Below, piece after piece: positions 46,436 to 56,222 of a stretch of DNA of 64,000 bases. This DNA is from Alteromonas lipotrueae (GTDB lineage Bacteria > Pseudomonadota > Gammaproteobacteria > Enterobacterales > Alteromonadaceae), in NCBI RefSeq assembly GCF_019249215.1, contig NZ_JAESDI010000013.1, forward strand, positions 1 to 64,000. The letters run 5' to 3'. The position numbers and the translations under genes were made by a program. Each line of letters starts with the position of its first letter. The first letter of the stretch is position 1. The notes under the pieces are model-generated. The model searched no databases and was not told the origin of the DNA. It was given only the letters and a program-made list of their open reading frames with translations.

Positions 46436-47191
46436 ATGTTGAAACCTGCATGGACAAAAGAAGAATTCGAACAGCAATTACGCGCAAAAGGTGCGTATTA
46501 CCATATCCATCATCCCTTCCATAAACGTATGAATGCAGGCCATTGCAGTAAAGAAGAAATACAAGGCTGGGTGGCAAACAGGCTGTATTATCAAATGGCT
46601 ATTCCAGTTAAAGATGCCGCCATATTAGCAAACTGTGAAGACCAAGAAATAAGACGCACCTGGATTCAGAGGCTTATCGACCATGATGGCCGGGAAGGTG
46701 ATACCAGTTTAGGCGGTATTGAAGCATGGCTTCGTCTAGGGGAAGCGGTAGGGCTTAACCGCGATGAATTACTTAATGAATCTCACATATTGCCCGGCGT
46801 AAAATTCGCGGTAAATGCCTATGTGAATTTTGCACGCCGCGCATCGTGGCAAGAAGCCGCTTGTTCATCACTTACCGAAATGTTTGCGCCTGAAATACAC
46901 CAAAGCCGTCTTGATACCTGGCCCACTCACTACACGTGGATAAACCAAGAAGGGTTTACCTATTTTCAAATGCGTTTAGGGCAAGCAAGGCGCGATGTAG
47001 AACACGGCCTTCAAATAACGCTCGACCACTTTGTTACCCGCAATCAACAAGAGCGTGCTTTGAACATTCTTCAATTTAAAATAGATATTCTGTGGAGCAT
47101 TGCCGATGCTATTTGTTTCGCTTATGAATATGGTAGAAAGCCTTTTGATGGCATTGCAGATCAACAGATTTGCCATACGGGGAGATTCTAA
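46436..47191 (+). CDS. pqqC: Pyrroloquinoline-quinone synthase PqqC
   Basis: The product has 251 residues, all helical, of the TenA/haem-oxygenase-like fold. Recognisable segments are [11 protein letters not shown] near residue 22 and the [11 protein letters not shown] segment. PqqC carries out the last ring closure and eight-electron oxidation with molecular oxygen. It overlaps pqqD by one base (TAATG). Confidence 0.96.
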   Translation: MLKPAWTKEEFEQQLRAKGAYYHIHHPFHKRMNAGHCSKEEIQGWVANRLYYQMAIPVKDAAILANCEDQEIRRTWIQRLIDHDGREGDTSLGGIEAWLRLGEAVGLNRDELLNESHILPGVKFAVNAYVNFARRASWQEAACSSLTEMFAPEIHQSRLDTWPTHYTWINQEGFTYFQMRLGQARRDVEHGLQITLDHFVTRNQQERALNILQFKIDILWSIADAICFAYEYGRKPFDGIADQQICHTGRF

Positions 47192-47466
47192 TGACAAACA
47201 AATCTAACACGCCGTCTATGAACCCTTTGTTTCGCTTACAATATGAAAAAGTACAAGATGGATATGTGCTTCTATTTCCTGAAGGTATGATTAAACTAAA
47301 CCCTTCGGCGTCTGAAATTTTAACCCTTGTTGATGGTGTGCGCTCTACAGAAGACATTGCAGTAGCGCTTAGAAAGGCCTTCCCCGATGCACCTGAGGAT
47401 TTAGAAGAAGACGTAACCGTATTTTTGCAACACGCTGAAGAAAAAAAGTGGGTGGTGTATGACTAA
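47191..47466 (+). CDS. pqqD: PqqA-binding chaperone PqqD
   Basis: The product has 91 residues from ATG 47191, which overlaps the pqqC stop codon; a longer frame to 47170 is not needed. The sequence fits the PqqD winged-helix family (FRLQYEKVQDGYVLLFPEG, LNPSASEILTLVDG). PqqD holds the PqqA peptide and presents it to PqqE. It overlaps pqqE by 8 bp, in line with their joint action. Confidence 0.95.
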   Translation: MTNKSNTPSMNPLFRLQYEKVQDGYVLLFPEGMIKLNPSASEILTLVDGVRSTEDIAVALRKAFPDAPEDLEEDVTVFLQHAEEKKWVVYD

Positions 47467-48622
47467 CCACGCATCGCACGCTACCAAGGCTTCACAACCT
47501 ACCAAAGCCACTACTCCACCTTTATGGCTACTCGCTGAGCTAACCTATCAATGTCCACTTCACTGCCCCTATTGTTCTAACCCCGTGAATATGGAAGAAA
47601 CCTTTAACGAGCTCACTACGTCTCAGTGGAAGAGGGTGTTTAAGGAAGCCAGAGAAATGGGTGCAGTTCAGTTAGGTTTTTCCGGTGGAGAACCCTTGTT
47701 GCGCAAAGATTTAGAAGAGTTAGTCGCCTATGCCCGCGAGCTTGGCTTTTACACCAACTTGATCACCTCCGGCATTGGCATGACGGAAAAGCGCATTGCC
47801 AGATTAAAAGATGCGGGGCTTGATCATATTCAGCTTAGCTTTCAATCAGCCAATGCTGAAGTTAACGACCTTATTGGCAATAAGCGCCACTCGTTCAAAC
47901 AAAAACTGAATATTGCCAAGTTAGTTAAAGCCTACAACTACCCTATGGTGCTGAATTTCTGTATTACCGCCCAAAACATTCATGAAATTGAAGAAGTCAT
48001 GGCTCTTAGCACTGAACTTAAGGCCGATTTTGTAGAACTCGCGACGGTTCAATATTATGGTTGGGCGTATGAAAACCGTGAGCACTTACTACCTACACAA
48101 AGCCAGCTAGAAGAAGCTGAGCAGGCCATTAACCGGTATAGAGACCAGCAATGTGGCGGCCCTAAATTTATGTTTGTCACACCCGATTACTACGAGAATA
48201 GGCCAAAGGCGTGTATGAATGGATGGGGAACTACTTTTTTAACGGTAACCCCAGATGGCAGTGCGCTTCCTTGTCACAGTGCCAAAATCCTTCCTCTCAC
48301 CTTTCCTAACGTGAAAGGCTCATCGGTACAGCATATCTGGGAACATGATTTTAGTTTTAATCACTTTAGAGGCGATGACTGGATGCCTTCGCCATGCAAG
48401 ACCTGTGATGAAAAAGACAAGGATTTTGGCGGTTGTCGTTGCCAAGCCTTTTTGCTGACCGGGGATATGCACAAAACCGATCCGGTTTGCGATAAGTCAC
48501 CCGATCACCATTTGATGAAAACTATTACCGATAATGCCGGGCAACCGGCAAGCTCTACTTTAAAATTTCGCACAGTGAAAAATGCTATCCCTGTAAAGAT
48601 GATACAAGACGTGACCGCTTAA
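47459..48622 (+). CDS. pqqE: Radical SAM PqqA peptide cyclase PqqE
   Basis: The product has 387 residues. The radical-SAM motif CPLHCPYC (CxxxCxxC) starts at about residue 31 and is followed by GFSGGEPLL. The SPASM region near residues 250-340 has the Cys cluster (KACMNGWG, PCHSAK, PCKTCDEKDKDFGGCRCQAF). It forms the Glu-Tyr carbon-carbon bond in PqqA. It overlaps pqqD by 8 bp and is followed after 7 bp by the M16 protease gene. Confidence 0.97.
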   Translation: MTNHASHATKASQPTKATTPPLWLLAELTYQCPLHCPYCSNPVNMEETFNELTTSQWKRVFKEAREMGAVQLGFSGGEPLLRKDLEELVAYARELGFYTNLITSGIGMTEKRIARLKDAGLDHIQLSFQSANAEVNDLIGNKRHSFKQKLNIAKLVKAYNYPMVLNFCITAQNIHEIEEVMALSTELKADFVELATVQYYGWAYENREHLLPTQSQLEEAEQAINRYRDQQCGGPKFMFVTPDYYENRPKACMNGWGTTFLTVTPDGSALPCHSAKILPLTFPNVKGSSVQHIWEHDFSFNHFRGDDWMPSPCKTCDEKDKDFGGCRCQAFLLTGDMHKTDPVCDKSPDHHLMKTITDNAGQPASSTLKFRTVKNAIPVKMIQDVTA

Positions 48623-48629
48623 GCGCTTT

Positions 48630-50393
48630 GTGATGATTAACATCCGGTATGTAACGCACAATGCTCAAAGGCCTGAAGATGGCTCAAGCTGTTCAAGTCA
48701 CATAAGCAGTGCTGGCAGTACTCGCTTTCATAACAGTTCTGGCAATGGCACTGATACAGATATTGCGACGAATACAAACAAGACAGGCAACCTAGAACGC
48801 AGAAAATCACTTTTTACGGGTGTATTTGTTGTTAATACGCCAGCACATGATCATTCTGGCGTATCTCACCTTGCTGAACACATGTGTTTTCGTGGGTCGC
48901 TGTACTACCCTGCCGACCATGAGCTTTTTGTCGCAAATGCCCTGCTACCCTTGTCGATAAACGCGACGACCTACTCAGGCTGTACGTATTTTTATGTGCA
49001 ATCTTATAATAAAGCGCTTTTTATCAGTGCGATTCAATACCTGTATAGCGGCCTAGTGAATACCCATTACGAAAAGAGTAAATTTGAAGCAGAGCGAAGT
49101 GGCGTTCTCGTTAATGAACTCACGCTGCTTGAACGCAATATCGATTATTTGAATAACATGGCCATACGCCGAAGTGATACCAGTACTATGGCTTACAAAC
49201 ATGCCGGAGGGTTTTCTGATTCGGTATTAAAAATTGGTTTTGACGACCTCATTGATTATAAGAAGAGATGGTATGACGGTGAACACATCACCCTTTTAGT
49301 CAGTGGTGCAGATACTGACGGCGATGAAATCATCTCATTAAGTAGACAGGCTATAGCAGAAATTAGTGCCAGAGGCTGTAATACAAAGTCATGTGATGCT
49401 ATGCCTTTTAATAAAGCCGCTGAAGCGCCCGCATTTACTTTAAAACGAAATACCTCAGTTCCTGTTTGCCTAATGAGCCGTTACCTTACGAATAATCACC
49501 AAGTGAAGCCTATCGAAAACGATGTGTCTACCTGGTGGGTGCCACAGGAATTTACTTACGACTTACTTGATGTCGAACGCCAGATTAAAAGCAGGTTTAT
49601 CGCTTTAGGCCACTTCTTTATCGATGATGAAGTAAACCATGCAGGCATGATTGCTCTTCGATTTGTGCATAATACCAAGACCAGTACTCAAGCTCTTACA
49701 GATACTCATAAAAAAGTGGTGTCGGTATTAACTGAGTTCAACGTAGAAGCCAAACCTCGTTTATTTACAGACGCTAAATTACCCCTAGCAGTACAGCAAC
49801 TTATTCGAGATTATCAACAGCAAGCGAATTCTCGGTATAGCGAACCACACTCGCCTTTAAAAATATCACCATTTGGCGACTACCTTAATAATGTGCATGT
49901 TTGCCGAACAGGTAAGCATGATGCGAATGTCAAAAGTAAGAACGCAGACTCGCCGATAAACAATAATTGGGTTCGTACAACGGAGGGTGCTGTAGAGTTA
50001 AAAGGCAATAAAAGCGTGCAACTCGCGGCCAACTTTACCGCTTTACTATCATTAGATCACTTACCAGCATTACCTAAATTACTGCATAAGCTTGCCGCGC
50101 TGACTGCACAGTCGGCTCAAAATCCTGCGGAAAGGTTTCAGTCTGCTGACAATCACTGGGTATATAGGGTAGATACCCAATTCCATCACCTACTTATAGA
50201 TATTATGACGGGTGCCTCGTTTTGGCAGCCTCGTACTAGTGGAGAATGTTATGCGCTGGGTGTAGCGCGTTTTCATGAGCATATCTTTATTTATGGGGCG
50301 CAAGATAGGCAGGCATCGCTCCGTAATTTCTGGTGTAAAAACACGCTCACTCAAAATGACCTTAATACTGGTGTAAGTAAAAGCCCTGCTTAA
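48630..50393 (+). CDS. PqqF-like M16 family metalloprotease
   Basis: The product has 587 residues. The inverted zinc motif HLAEH (HxxEH) is near residue 81 (GVSHLAEHMCFRGS), and the third ligand is probably the Glu in GVLVNELTLLE, about 75 residues on. A Ser/Asn/Thr-rich insert of some 30 residues precedes the first strand. It is shorter than pseudomonad PqqF (about 750-800 residues), with a less conserved C-terminal half. It probably helps release the cross-linked dipeptide from PqqA. It is last in the pqq unit, with a terminator 3 bp after the stop. Confidence 0.83.
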   Translation: MMINIRYVTHNAQRPEDGSSCSSHISSAGSTRFHNSSGNGTDTDIATNTNKTGNLERRKSLFTGVFVVNTPAHDHSGVSHLAEHMCFRGSLYYPADHELFVANALLPLSINATTYSGCTYFYVQSYNKALFISAIQYLYSGLVNTHYEKSKFEAERSGVLVNELTLLERNIDYLNNMAIRRSDTSTMAYKHAGGFSDSVLKIGFDDLIDYKKRWYDGEHITLLVSGADTDGDEIISLSRQAIAEISARGCNTKSCDAMPFNKAAEAPAFTLKRNTSVPVCLMSRYLTNNHQVKPIENDVSTWWVPQEFTYDLLDVERQIKSRFIALGHFFIDDEVNHAGMIALRFVHNTKTSTQALTDTHKKVVSVLTEFNVEAKPRLFTDAKLPLAVQQLIRDYQQQANSRYSEPHSPLKISPFGDYLNNVHVCRTGKHDANVKSKNADSPINNNWVRTTEGAVELKGNKSVQLAANFTALLSLDHLPALPKLLHKLAALTAQSAQNPAERFQSADNHWVYRVDTQFHHLLIDIMTGASFWQPRTSGECYALGVARFHEHIFIYGAQDRQASLRNFWCKNTLTQNDLNTGVSKSPA

Positions 50394-50395
50394 TA

Positions 50396-50417
50396 AAAAT
50401 CCGTTACTCGGGATTTT
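50396..50417 (+). terminator. Terminator after the pqq operon
   Basis: AAAATCC and GGATTTT pair across an 8-nt loop directly after the stop of the M16 protease gene. Confidence 0.65.
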
Positions 50418-50444
50418 CATGTAGTACCAATTTACGAGCTTTCC

Positions 50445-50460
50445 TCCCTCTTTAGGAGGA
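50445..50460. promoter_or_regulatory. PQQ-regulon palindrome, site e (TonB receptor promoter)
   Basis: TCCCTCTTTAGGAGGA keeps the right half exactly and has two changes in the left half. It lies 62 bp upstream of the TonB receptor start, with a GATACT -10-like box 23 nt downstream. Confidence 0.6.
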
Positions 50461-50522
50461 TATTTTTCGGGACCCACCTACACGATACTGATTGCATACT
50501 CGTTCATAGAAGAATTAGGAAC

Positions 50523-52964
50523 ATGCTAATAAAAAACACAACGCCTTTAACTTACGCATTCATCGCTTCAAGCGTTTCTCTAGCGCTTTGCAGTAACGCA
50601 TACGCCAATACTAAAACAGACAGTCAACTAGCAGACAACGATGTAGAAGTAATAGAAGTCCATGGAGCAACCGCACTACAAACCGGGAGTGATGCAGCGC
50701 CAATTTTTGGTACCGTTCAATCGTTGTCTCAAGAGGAAATAGAAGCAAGTGTAAGTCGCTCTTTGCCAGAACTCTTGAAATCACAACTTGCCAGCGTGAA
50801 TTTGAATGATGCACAAAACAACCCGTTTCAACCCGATTTACAATACCGAGGTTTCACCGCGTCTCCATTGCTAGGCTTGCCTCAGGGCATTTCGGTATAC
50901 CTAAATGGCGGCAGAATTAACGAGGCGTTTGGCGATACCGTAAATTGGGATCTAATGCCCCTTGATGCTATCGATACAGTGTCACTTTATTCCGGCTCGA
51001 ACCCGCTATTCGGTCAAAATACACTTGGGGGCGCACTGGCATTAAATACGAAAACAGGCTTTTCCTTCGATGCCAACGAGGTAGATGCCACCGTAGGGCA
51101 ATATGGCCAGTCTGCGCTGTCGATAGAATCAGGTGGGAACAATGGTAACTGGGGCTATTACATTAATGCCAATCATTATGAAGAAGATGGATGGCGTGAT
51201 TACTCGCCTTCAGAGGTAAACCAAGTATTCAGTGCAGTGTCTTATCAAGACAGTAAACGACTAATAGATTTTAACTACTTGTATGCCGATAGTGAGCTAT
51301 TGGGCAATGGGGCTTCACCGATTGAGCTGTTAGAAATTGAAGGTCGTGAAGCGGTTTATACCCACCCGGATCAAACCAATAATGAGCTACATCACTTTAG
51401 CCTTTCAGGCGATTTGCAGCTAAGTGACAATCACCTACTCTCGTTCAATGCTTTTTATCGCGACAATGAAACCACCACCATAAACGGAGATGACAGCGAC
51501 TTTGGCGCCTGTCAATTTACAGATGGCCGCATCACCTTGTGTGAACTGGAAGATGATGACGATGATGACGATGATGACGATGATGACGATGATGACGATG
51601 ATGATGACGAGCTAGCCACGGTTGGCGATGATGTAGAAGCCGTTGCTTTCATTGGATACGATGAAGATACTGCGCTATCTGACATTTCAGATGTATCTCC
51701 CGACGAGATAGACGGCACATACAATACTGGGTTATCAAGTTCAGAAGCCTTCGGAGTTTCTACCCAGCTTGCCAGCAACTATGAATTATTAAGCAAACCA
51801 TCTGTGTTAGTCATAGGCGCTACCTACAACAGAGGTGATATCAACTACTCTGCCGATACCACCTTTGGGATATTAGAAAATGACACCGCAAGTGATTCCC
51901 GCACGGTCATTCCTTTACAGGGACTTCAATCGGCTGAAGCGAGAGTAAGACTTGATGTAAACACGACTGCGTGGTCCTTACTCTTTGTTAATACGACCCA
52001 GCTTACAGACAAGGTTTCGCTCAACATAGGTGGCCGGTTCAATCGCGACCATGTACTGATGGAAGATTTAAGCGAAGATGGTGATGATTCCCTTGACGGC
52101 GACCATAGATTTACGCAGTTCAACCCTGCCATAGGGCTAGATATTGCGCTGAGCGAAACCTCGAAGTTAAATCTTGCGTTTAGCCAGTCGTCTAGAACAC
52201 CAAGCCCTGCAGAGTTAAGCTGTGCAGATGAAGATGACCCATGCCGCTTGCCCAATGGCTTTGTTGCAGATCCACCGTTAGATCAAGTAGTCACACAAAC
52301 CATTGAAGCAAACTATGCCGCGACCTTTAACAACATCGACATGATGCTAAACGTATATCGTAGCGAAAGTGAAGATGACATCATTTTTCAGCAAGCAGGC
52401 TCGGTGGCATCCAGAGGCTACTTTATTAACATTGATGCCACCCGTAGACAGGGCGTTGAGTTCAGCATTAACTCATTTTGGAAAAAGCTGAATTATCGAT
52501 TTAATTATAATTATTTAGACGCGACGTTTGAGTCTTCCTTTACGTCTTTCAGCCCCTTCAATCCGTTAGGAGCAAATAGACAAGTTGAGGCAGGTGATAC
52601 CATTCCTGGACAACCTAAACACAATATCAAATTTTACCTAGACTACGGGTTTAGCCAACAAACCACAGTGGGCGCAGAAGTCATTTCAGCCTCGAACCAA
52701 TACTTTCGTGGTGATGAAGCCAATGAAAATGACACCTTAGATAGCTATATAATCGCTAACCTTTATTTGAATCATCAGTTCAATCAGACCTTCAGTGCCC
52801 AATTGCGGGTGAACAATGTATTTGATAAAGACTATGAAACTTTCGGCACTTATGGCGAAGCTAATGAAGTATTAGAAGACATTTACCCCGATGTAGAAAG
52901 CCCCTTATTTGTAGGTCCAGCTCAACCTCGCATGGTGAGTTTAAATGTGAAGGCTAAATTTTAA
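50523..52964 (+). CDS. TonB-dependent receptor with a poly-aspartate loop
   Basis: The product has 813 residues with a signal peptide (about 1-28), a plug domain (about 60-190, with FQPDLQYRGF and LFGQNTLGGALAL) and a beta-barrel ending in MVSLNVKAKF. Between barrel strands a run of 19 Asp residues lies at about 344-362, followed by more acidic residues. This is probably an extracellular loop. TonB receptors import scarce ligands. In this locus plausible ones are PQQ or a lanthanide complex, since the gene is beside pqq and carries site e. The ligand is inference. Confidence 0.88.
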   Translation: MLIKNTTPLTYAFIASSVSLALCSNAYANTKTDSQLADNDVEVIEVHGATALQTGSDAAPIFGTVQSLSQEEIEASVSRSLPELLKSQLASVNLNDAQNNPFQPDLQYRGFTASPLLGLPQGISVYLNGGRINEAFGDTVNWDLMPLDAIDTVSLYSGSNPLFGQNTLGGALALNTKTGFSFDANEVDATVGQYGQSALSIESGGNNGNWGYYINANHYEEDGWRDYSPSEVNQVFSAVSYQDSKRLIDFNYLYADSELLGNGASPIELLEIEGREAVYTHPDQTNNELHHFSLSGDLQLSDNHLLSFNAFYRDNETTTINGDDSDFGACQFTDGRITLCELEDDDDDDDDDDDDDDDDDDDELATVGDDVEAVAFIGYDEDTALSDISDVSPDEIDGTYNTGLSSSEAFGVSTQLASNYELLSKPSVLVIGATYNRGDINYSADTTFGILENDTASDSRTVIPLQGLQSAEARVRLDVNTTAWSLLFVNTTQLTDKVSLNIGGRFNRDHVLMEDLSEDGDDSLDGDHRFTQFNPAIGLDIALSETSKLNLAFSQSSRTPSPAELSCADEDDPCRLPNGFVADPPLDQVVTQTIEANYAATFNNIDMMLNVYRSESEDDIIFQQAGSVASRGYFINIDATRRQGVEFSINSFWKKLNYRFNYNYLDATFESSFTSFSPFNPLGANRQVEAGDTIPGQPKHNIKFYLDYGFSQQTTVGAEVISASNQYFRGDEANENDTLDSYIIANLYLNHQFNQTFSAQLRVNNVFDKDYETFGTYGEANEVLEDIYPDVESPLFVGPAQPRMVSLNVKAKF
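51552..51608 (+). repeat. GATGATGAC tandem repeat encoding 19 Asp
   Basis: Five GATGATGAC units followed by GATGATGATGAC give 19 consecutive Asp codons inside the TonB receptor gene. The repeat unit is 9 bp, so slippage would add or remove three residues without a frameshift. Confidence 0.9.
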
Positions 52965-52990
52965 TTAAGAAGAAATATAAAATAAAAAGA

Positions 52991-53018
52991 AAAATTAGGC
53001 ACTTTGTGCCTAATTTTT
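52991..53018. terminator. Terminator after the TonB receptor gene
   Basis: AAAATTAGGCAC-TTT-GTGCCTAATTTT is a perfect 12-bp stem flanked by A and T tracts, 26 bp after the stop. Confidence 0.85.
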
Positions 53019-53177
53019 CTTAGTCCTAAAGAACGAGGCTAACAAGCCTTACGTCCAATGGTTCAAAAGCTATATAAATCTATTATCAATTTTACTGACA
53101 CCCGAAATTTACATTAGGGCATATGGGAAAAATAAATTCTCATTATTAAAAAACACCACTCACACTGGGACAGTAAA

Positions 53178-54407
53178 ATGAAAAATAAATTACTTGTTAA
53201 ATCATATTTATCTATCGCTATTTTAAGTACGTTAAGTTTGAACAGCTACGCAGAAGAAGAAAAATACTCTTGGAATATTTCAGGTTGGATCAATGAAGGA
53301 TTAACTTTTTACGATGATGGCATGGGCAGTGATGTTGCCCAGCTTTCAGATAATGGCACCACACTTGGCAGTCGTATTACCCTAGCGGGAGATTACAAAC
53401 TTGAAGAACATGGCTTAGACGTAGGTTTTGAAGTTATTATTGAACCACTTTCAGGTACACCAAACTATGGTGGTGGCGGCCACCAAACACCATTGTTATT
53501 TGCCAATCAAGATAACTTAGATACCTTCAATGGCGGCGATATTGGGCTTCTAGGTAGTAGCCTGCATATCGGTGGAAATTGGGGGAAAGTCACTATCGGA
53601 TTACAAAGCTTACCCACAGATAATATTGCTGTACTTGCCGATCCGTCTGGCACTATTTGGTCTGGCATTTCGCCACTATTCCGCGCCAATGGATTCTTCA
53701 TACGAGGTATAGATGAAGGTTCAACCAATGTGGCATGGGGACAGTTTGCACAGTGCTTAGCCACACCAGGACTGGGAATAGGCCTTGACTGTAATGGCAT
53801 TTACCGCAACGGCGTACGTTATGACTTGCCTAAAATGGGTAATTTCAGTGTGGCGGTAGGCTATGCCAACGATGAAATATACGACATCGCAGTTAAGTAC
53901 TCAGCCGAACATGGCGGGTTTAAAACAAACCTACATGGTGGCTATTCAGTAAATAAAGACGGCGGCACTAATGTGGGCGGCGACGGCTCTTCAACTTTGC
54001 AATTTCAAACCGGCGTAATGCACCTTGAGTCTGGTATTTTCGGTGTGGCTACTTATCAAATGGAAGAAACTGATGATGCGATTGTCGGTTCTGGTGATGA
54101 CACAGATGCTTACTACTTTAAAGCGGGTATTCGAAAACAATACAACGGGTTTGGTGATTCCGCTTTTTACGCAGAATACGCAAGCTATAACGACCAATAT
54201 GGTATGGCGCACTTGGACGGCGTAGTTGGATCTGAGCTTACTCAATGGGGCATAGCTGCGGAACAGTACTTTGGCTCTCGTTTTCTCATTTACGCTAAGT
54301 ATGAAAATTTGAGTTTGGATGTCACTGGCTCTGAAAGCGCTCAGTCAATATATAACGCTGCAAAGGATCTTACGCTTATTCAGCTAGGCGGAACCATTTT
54401 CTTTTAA
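53178..54407 (+). CDS. Outer-membrane porin
   Basis: The product has 409 residues with a signal peptide (about 1-25, cleaved near SYA). The mature part looks like a general porin barrel, with alternating strands, GSRITLAGDYKLEEHG near the start and a C-terminal strand ending IQLGGTIFF. No substrate can be read from the sequence. It is a single gene between two strong terminators in the alcohol island, but no copy of the regulon palindrome is apparent upstream. Confidence 0.83.
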   Translation: MKNKLLVKSYLSIAILSTLSLNSYAEEEKYSWNISGWINEGLTFYDDGMGSDVAQLSDNGTTLGSRITLAGDYKLEEHGLDVGFEVIIEPLSGTPNYGGGGHQTPLLFANQDNLDTFNGGDIGLLGSSLHIGGNWGKVTIGLQSLPTDNIAVLADPSGTIWSGISPLFRANGFFIRGIDEGSTNVAWGQFAQCLATPGLGIGLDCNGIYRNGVRYDLPKMGNFSVAVGYANDEIYDIAVKYSAEHGGFKTNLHGGYSVNKDGGTNVGGDGSSTLQFQTGVMHLESGIFGVATYQMEETDDAIVGSGDDTDAYYFKAGIRKQYNGFGDSAFYAEYASYNDQYGMAHLDGVVGSELTQWGIAAEQYFGSRFLIYAKYENLSLDVTGSESAQSIYNAAKDLTLIQLGGTIFF

Positions 54408-54415
54408 TTTTCAGC

Positions 54416-54454
54416 CTAAATAGGGAGCAATATTGCTCCCTATTTAGATAGTTT
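54416..54454 (+). terminator. Terminator after the porin gene
   Basis: A perfect 32-bp palindrome (54416-54447, arms CTAAATAGGGAGCAAT and its complement) is followed by six T residues a few bases on. Confidence 0.88.
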
Positions 54455-54521
54455 TTTAAGAGCAAGCAGCTTTAAGGGCAAGTGTATTTAAATGATGCTC
54501 AGATTTAATTGGTACTATATT

Positions 54522-55352
54522 ATGATGAAATTAACGTTAAAAATTCAAGTGGCTATTATCTCTATATTTTTCGCCACATCATCATTTTCATCAGATACTA
54601 TTTTATGGAGCGAGGATGAAAATTCAGTTATCAAAATACAAAACAATAATTTTGAAGGGATATATTTAAAAAAAGGAAATATCACAGAGAGTGAATTAAT
54701 CGAACAAAAGAAGTCTCAACCAGTCGAGATAAATGAACAAGACATATTTACATTTTTATCCAGTATAAAAATAATAAAAAATAAAAGTACAACTGAGTCA
54801 CTATTTACAGAGAAACAACAAAACAACCTCGCGAAGCATTTAAGCATAGGTCTAAAAAAAGCAAAGCCTCATCAAGATATTTTATTTTCCTTGGCGAAAG
54901 AAAAAATAGCCCTAGGGGGACTAAAGAAACAAACTTACTTTATTGCAGGTAGAGCGTTTTTCAACGATGGCTTACTTAATCTCATCATTGGTGAATACAA
55001 TAGGTTAGCTAACAGCGCTTACGAAATGGCCTATGATCCCACTAACCAAGGTCTTGTCGAATACAACTTTAATTACGGTGAGAGAGTCGCACCAAAATTC
55101 CCTTTTAATGAAAAAATAGTGTTCACTTTATCAAGTGTAACCATGAAGTCGGGGAGAACTGATTGGGTAACCGTAAATGTAGAAGAGTTACACAAAACGA
55201 CACTGTCGAATGATATCGTTAAGAAAGGATCAAAATCGAATAAAGATACGCTAATACAAAGATTCAAAATCCTTGAAAAGCTTAGAAAAGAGGAGCTAAT
55301 TACAGAAGAAGAATATCAACAAAAGCGTAAAGTACTTTTAAGAAATTTATGA
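54522..55352 (+). CDS. Exported protein with a C-terminal SHOCT-like motif
   Basis: I do not recognise the main domain. The product has 276 residues from ATG 54522, where a signal peptide (LTLKIQVAIISIFFATSSFS) begins. An earlier in-frame ATG at 54492 would add ten residues. The middle is Lys-rich, with mixed helix and strand. The last 30 residues read as a SHOCT motif (LEKLRKEELITEEEYQQKR), a short helical oligomerisation element. The region is AT-rich compared with neighbours, suggesting possible transfer. Its place between porin and response regulator gives no function. Confidence 0.6.
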   Translation: MMKLTLKIQVAIISIFFATSSFSSDTILWSEDENSVIKIQNNNFEGIYLKKGNITESELIEQKKSQPVEINEQDIFTFLSSIKIIKNKSTTESLFTEKQQNNLAKHLSIGLKKAKPHQDILFSLAKEKIALGGLKKQTYFIAGRAFFNDGLLNLIIGEYNRLANSAYEMAYDPTNQGLVEYNFNYGERVAPKFPFNEKIVFTLSSVTMKSGRTDWVTVNVEELHKTTLSNDIVKKGSKSNKDTLIQRFKILEKLRKEELITEEEYQQKRKVLLRNL

Positions 55353-55504
55353 TGAATTTTAAGGCTTTTTTGTTATAAGACTTCGGTCGTATTTGCTTGC
55401 CCACGTTGTAACTATTTTGTTAAAATGAATTTAACAAACATAGTGGTAGATTACGTATTGTGTGAGTGCATTTGGGTACTTACTAAGCCGAAGGTAGTAA
55501 TAGT

Positions 55505-56164
55505 ATGCAAAGAATTCTTATCATTGACGATCACCCTATTTTTCGTCACGCCATGGTGACGATATTAGGAAAAAAATTTCCCGACTCTCAAACCCTTGAA
55601 GCTAATTCACTGTCTGAAGCGCTTGAGTTACTCGAAGCCGATCCTGCTTTCGATCTTGTGATGCTAGATTTGAACATGCCTGAAACCTGTGGGCTCAATG
55701 GTTTACTTGAAATTAGGAACCAACACCCTAATCTTCCTGTTGTTATCATCTCGGCGGAAACGGAAAAGCACAACATTCTGCAAACCATTTCTTATGGTGC
55801 AGTAGGGTTCATATCAAAGAGCAGTAAAATAGAAGAGATTGCCACGTCGGTCGAATCTATCTTCGAGGGCAACGTATGCCTACCTTCTGAAATTTTGCGC
55901 ACATCGTCGGTAAGAAACCGCGTGAAAAAAGAAGATGCTATCTCTCTTGACCAAATTCGTTCATTAACCAGAAAGGAATTAGCTGTTTTAAAATATTTAA
56001 CACAAGGGCTAGCGAATAAAGTTATTGCTTATGAGCTCAATATTTCAGAAACAACCGTGAAATCACACGTTTCATCTATTTTGAAAAAATTAGGGGCAAG
56101 CAATCGAGTAAAAGTGGTCGCCAGTGCTGCCAATATCGATTTTAATCAGTACGTATTTAACTAG
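55505..56164 (+). CDS. LuxR/NarL-type response regulator (ErbR/AgmR-like)
   Basis: The product has 219 residues: a receiver domain with acidic pair Asp8-Asp9, phospho-acceptor Asp55 (VMLDLN) and Lys105 (ISKSS), and a C-terminal LuxR helix-turn-helix (LTRKELAVLKYLTQGLANKVIA...ETTVKSHVSSIL). In pseudomonad PQQ-ethanol loci a regulator of this type activates the dehydrogenase and pqq genes. It is the best candidate in the window for binding the TCCTCC-N4-GGAGGA palindromes. It converges with the hybrid kinase gene. Confidence 0.88.
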   Translation: MQRILIIDDHPIFRHAMVTILGKKFPDSQTLEANSLSEALELLEADPAFDLVMLDLNMPETCGLNGLLEIRNQHPNLPVVIISAETEKHNILQTISYGAVGFISKSSKIEEIATSVESIFEGNVCLPSEILRTSSVRNRVKKEDAISLDQIRSLTRKELAVLKYLTQGLANKVIAYELNISETTVKSHVSSILKKLGASNRVKVVASAANIDFNQYVFN

Positions 56165-56184
56165 TACGTACTCAACACGTACTA
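56162..56184. terminator. Possible shared terminator between converging genes
   Basis: TAGTACGT and ACGTACTA form an 8-bp stem with a 7-nt loop directly after the response regulator stop and before the end of the converging kinase gene. There is no T tract. Confidence 0.35.
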
Positions 56185-56222
56185 ACTAATGCCTGTCATC
56201 CATTGACCTTAGTGAGCTGCAC

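Noticed and set aside
51512-51778. Minus-strand frame with a poly-Ser run
   Set aside because: It is only the complement of the Asp repeat inside the TonB receptor gene and has no ribosome site or homology.
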